DNA of 64,000 bases from Saccharomycopsis crataegensis (lineage: Eukaryota; Ascomycota; Saccharomycetes; Ascoideales; Saccharomycopsidaceae): positions 124,001 to 188,000 of the forward strand of contig NW_027043831.1 of the NCBI RefSeq assembly GCF_037102585.1, given 5' to 3'. The notes below the pieces were generated by a model. That model saw only the letters and a list, made by a program, of their open reading frames with translations. It was not told the origin of the DNA and ran no database searches. A program made the translations under genes and the position numbers. Shown here in pieces: positions 61,317 through 64,000 of the stretch. Each line of letters opens with the position of its first letter. Positions within the stretch are counted from its first letter, which is position 1.

Positions 61317-62510
61317 TTAGTTGGCAGAGGATTTCAAAGCTTGTTCGATATCAGCGAGCAAATCATCGGCATCTTCAATACCAACACTCATTCTAACCAA
61401 GTTATCGTAAACACCGGAAGCTTGTCTTGCTTCTTCTGGAATACCAGCGTGGGTCATGACAGCAGGAACTTCAATCAAGGATTCAATACCACCCAACGAT
61501 TCAGCGAGGGTGAAGAGCTTAGTTTCCGAAGTAAACTTAGCAGCAGATTGAGCACCACCCTTGATTCTGAAAGAAATCATACCACCACCCAAAGCGTCTC
61601 TGTGTTGCTTCAACACCACTTCATAGTTTTTGTGGGTTGGCAAACCAGGGTAGTTGACGGCATCGACGTATTCGCTGTCGGCCAAGTATTTGGCAATCTT
61701 CAACGCAGTTTCACTAGCGGCTCTGGCTCTCAAGTGCAAAGTCTTAAGACCACGGTGGGCCAACCACGAGTCGAATGGAGAAGGAATGGCACCAATGGCG
61801 TTTTGCAAGAAGGTGAATTTTTCATTCAACACTTCATTGTTGGTGGCGAGGAGACCAATGACAACATCGGAGTGACCGTTGATGTACTTGGTACCGGAAT
61901 GAACAACAACATCAGCCCCAAGATTCAATGGGTTTTGAATGTATGGGGACAAGAAAGTGTTGTCAACAACCAAAAACAAGTCTTCGACGTTGTTGGCGGT
62001 CTTGTACGCCTTGATGATTTCGGCAATTTTGCTAATGTCAAGCACCGACAATGTTGGGTTAGATGGGGATTCGATCCACACCAACTTGGTTTCCTTGGTC
62101 AACATTTTTGGCAAATCGTTGACGAGATCATTAGTGAAATCGGTCTTGACCCCATGGGCGTTGGCAACCTTGGTGAAGTAACGGTGAGTACCCCCGTAAA
62201 CATCACCAAAAGAAATGGCGTGGGAGCCTTGGGCCAAGCTTTGGAGGACCACGGCGGTGGTGGCACTACCAGAAGAAAAGGCCAAACCATATTTACCGTT
62301 TTCAAGAGCGGCAACAGCACGTTCCAAGTTGTGACGGTTTGGGTTTTGGGAACGGGAGTATTCGTACACACCAATTGGTTGAGCTGGGGAGGTTTGGGCA
62401 AAAGTGGTGGACAAGGAAATGGCTGGGATCACAGCACCTGTTGAAGGATCAGGTTCGGAGCCAACATGAATGGCTTTAGTCCCGAATTTGTAACTTTGAG
62501 TGGCAGTCAT
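61317..62510 (-). CDS. CYS3: Cys3, cystathionine gamma-lyase
   Basis: The 397-residue PLP enzyme cleaves cystathionine to cysteine, 2-oxobutyrate and ammonia, the last step of reverse transsulfuration. It is of the Cys/Met metabolism family: YEYSRSQNPNRHNLERAVAALE, GDVYGGTHRYF, WIESPSNPTLSV, VVDNTFLSPY and the PLP lysine in HSGTKYINGHSD (K208), plus the C-terminal SLGGIESLIEVPAVMTH. The length is near the S. cerevisiae enzyme (394). Strong codon bias explains the long antisense ORF opposite it. A perfect TCACGTGA Cbf1 site lies about 340 bp upstream. It is convergent with the arrestin gene and divergent from DYN1. Confidence 0.97.
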   Translation of the reverse strand: MTATQSYKFGTKAIHVGSEPDPSTGAVIPAISLSTTFAQTSPAQPIGVYEYSRSQNPNRHNLERAVAALENGKYGLAFSSGSATTAVVLQSLAQGSHAISFGDVYGGTHRYFTKVANAHGVKTDFTNDLVNDLPKMLTKETKLVWIESPSNPTLSVLDISKIAEIIKAYKTANNVEDLFLVVDNTFLSPYIQNPLNLGADVVVHSGTKYINGHSDVVIGLLATNNEVLNEKFTFLQNAIGAIPSPFDSWLAHRGLKTLHLRARAASETALKIAKYLADSEYVDAVNYPGLPTHKNYEVVLKQHRDALGGGMISFRIKGGAQSAAKFTSETKLFTLAESLGGIESLIEVPAVMTHAGIPEEARQASGVYDNLVRMSVGIEDADDLLADIEQALKSSAN

Positions 62511-63278
62511 TTTTGTGTGGAAAGAGATTAAATATTATTATATCTAGGGGTGTGAAAGGGAAGATCAGTTTTGAACTGTTGAAGTACAGAGAATTAATAG
62601 GGAGGAGGAGGAATGTCAATTGACAAGTTGATTAATAATTGATGGAAAAAAAAAAAAAAAAATTGATGTAACCATTATTTTTGTAAGCGAGGAGCAGGAT
62701 ACTCTTATATATATATATATATATGTACATAGGACACACCGACCCACACTTCACAGAGAGGTGTATGAAAAATTCTTTCTACTGTGCAGAAAAAGAAAAA
62801 AAAAGAAAAAAAAAAAAAAAAACGCTTTTGACAGTAGCCGTTGTACCATTTCACGTGATCTTGAGGCATCTCTTTCTCTTTCTCTTTCTTTGTGTGTGTG
62901 TGTGCGACCCCAGGGGTGTTTTCCCCGGTTGGGACAGACTGGAAGGAAGGGGGTGATCACCACGATTATTAGTTGTCACCGATTGTCAATTATTTTGTTG
63001 TCGTCGTTTTTCTGTTTCTTTTTCCACGGAGATCTCGTCGATGCCACTGACTGCGGTGGGAATAGCAAAGAAAAAATATCGTGTGATACATACATACACA
63101 TGCATAACACAGCAGGGCCATTTCAAAACAAAACAAACCACCAGAAAAAACATCAATACCATCTATTAAATGTAAGGATAATATAAGAGACACTATATAT
63201 TAGACATTCTAATAGATATATATACATATAAATATATATATATATATATGCTGATCACTGCTGTCAGATTATTCAGGC
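62511..63278. other. Divergent promoter between CYS3 and DYN1
   Basis: The 768-bp spacer contains A tracts at 62645-62662 and 62793-62822, (TA)n near 62707, CTTT repeats near 62874, GTGTGTGT near 62891 and a TATATA stretch at about 63217-63250 next to DYN1. The only strong candidate site is TCACGTGA. Confidence 0.55.
62851..62858. promoter_or_regulatory. Cbf1/Met4-type site TCACGTGA upstream of CYS3
   Basis: TCACGTGA is the full palindromic Cbf1 site used with Met4/Met28 in sulfur-amino-acid gene control. It lies about 340 bp upstream of CYS3, a known member of that regulon in yeast, and is the only such octamer in the region. Confidence 0.6.
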
Positions 63279-64000
63279 ATGGTCTTCAAAGCATTCAACC
63301 ACAATACCCAAACCATCGCCTCCAATTCTGAACAGAGAATCAGTGACAATGTCAATCTTTCCACACTGTTAGAAAGATTACTGACTTTTGCCTTCAATTT
63401 GGCGAAATTATTCCAATCAGCAACTATAAATGATGCCATATACTTCAATAATCACCAATCAAAAGCGATTTTCCACGAATTCTTGACGTCGACCGTGGCA
63501 TCGACGATTTTTATTGTCAAGACCAGCACCACCACCGACGTTCAAGACTCTTCTGATCTGTCCCAAAAAGATTCATTCACGTTGATGTCCCAGTTATCTC
63601 TTGTTGAGAATAGTGTTTCGACAATTGTATTGATCAAAGAACGAGGAGCGATTCTGGGATCTGCGTCTTTAGACCAACAAATACAGGTCATCAATCTCCC
63701 CAGACAACTCTACCTGCCAACATCGTTGTCCTCCTCCTCCTCTGATGATGATGATGATAATGTCGGCCAAGAGAATAATTCGGCTTCTAAAGATAACCGT
63801 AGATCATACGAAATGTTGAAAACTTTGGTTAGTTTAGGGATATCCCCTTACTTCGAGGCCCTAGTGCAAGTAAACAACAACAACAACAGTACCACGACTT
63901 ACAAAGATACAGAGTATGACAAACCATCAGAAGAAGAAAACAATAACGCCATCATTAATACCAAAAAGAAGTTCGGAGAATTAGCATTGTCGTTACAACA
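63279..64000 (+). CDS. DYN1: Dyn1, cytoplasmic dynein heavy chain, N-terminal part
   Basis: From the ATG at 63279 the frame stays open to the window end (about 240 codons, no stop). The product begins MVFKAFNHNTQTIAS and has a tail-like composition with TLLERLLTFAFNLAKLFQSA. A segment near the end, LGISPYFEALVQV...TKKKFGELALSLQQ, matches the conserved dynein tail stretch (G-x-x-PYFxx, KKKxxELxLSLxxLQQ). Dynein heavy chain drives nuclear migration along astral microtubules in yeast. Only the first part of about 4000 residues lies here. The DDDDD and poly-Asn insertions are lineage features. Identification rests on this short block, so it is moderately sure. Confidence 0.75.
   Translation, partial: MVFKAFNHNTQTIASNSEQRISDNVNLSTLLERLLTFAFNLAKLFQSATINDAIYFNNHQSKAIFHEFLTSTVASTIFIVKTSTTTDVQDSSDLSQKDSFTLMSQLSLVENSVSTIVLIKERGAILGSASLDQQIQVINLPRQLYLPTSLSSSSSDDDDDNVGQENNSASKDNRRSYEMLKTLVSLGISPYFEALVQVNNNNNSTTTYKDTEYDKPSEEENNNAIINTKKKFGELALSLQ

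Noticed and set aside
61341-62444. 367-codon ORF antisense to CYS3
   Set aside because: It lies wholly opposite a highly codon-biased gene. Such bias removes antisense stops, and the product has no recognisable family.

Overview
The window is a gene-dense stretch of nuclear DNA from a budding yeast (Saccharomycotina). The evidence is orthologues of yeast-type genes (PWP1, FAP7, POM152, NOP9, ERG6, AMS1, TMN3, CDC40), short introns with near-perfect TACTAAC branch points close to the 3' splice site, compact intergenic spacers, and A/T homopolymer tracts. It is probably not a close relative of Saccharomyces. It carries a gamma-butyrobetaine/trimethyllysine dioxygenase gene (carnitine biosynthesis, known in Candida and absent from S. 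cerevisiae). Several small genes have introns that their S. cerevisiae counterparts lack. CTG codons are very rare and fall in exposed or Ser/Thr-rich positions, as expected if CTG is not read as leucine (a Candida/Debaryomyces-type code). The species cannot be named from this.

Layout. 0-7.6 kb: a Par32-like repeat protein, PWP1 and FAP7 (both ribosome biogenesis), CDC36/NOT2 with an intron directly after its start codon, and an unrecognised nuclear-looking protein. 8-16.4 kb: a SET-domain lysine methyltransferase, an anion:cation symporter-family permease, an acidic glycosylated secreted protein, and an ACBD5/Atg37-like acyl-CoA-binding peroxisomal membrane protein, with an intron and a 34-Asn run. 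16.8-24.4 kb: YAP1/CAP1, ERG6 and AMS1, all on the minus strand; a 56-bp piece of the ERG6 coding region is repeated in the ERG6 upstream region. 26-30 kb: HMO1 (spliced), RPT5 and SEM1 (three exons), the last two both encoding subunits of the 19S proteasome. 30-33 kb: a gene-poor 3.1-kb stretch with weak traces of decayed mobile DNA. 33-49 kb: a mitochondrial aldehyde dehydrogenase, CDC40/PRP17, POM152, a small secreted protein, TMN3 (spliced), a GH18 chitinase and NOP9. 49.8-64 kb: an Mbp1-type APSES/ankyrin factor, a 1.9-kb spacer packed with microsatellites, the carnitine dioxygenase, an alpha-arrestin, a possible small ORF, CYS3, and the 5' end of DYN1 running off the window.

Five genes (CDC36, ATG37, HMO1, SEM1, TMN3) only read correctly after splicing. 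Regulatory signals fit gene function: PAC plus RRPE boxes before PWP1 and NOP9, a PACE-like Rpn4 site before RPT5, a Yap1 element before YAP1, and a TCACGTGA Cbf1 site before CYS3. CACGTG occurs at eight places I could find, every one in an upstream spacer. I see no intact transposon, tRNA, rRNA or CRISPR array.
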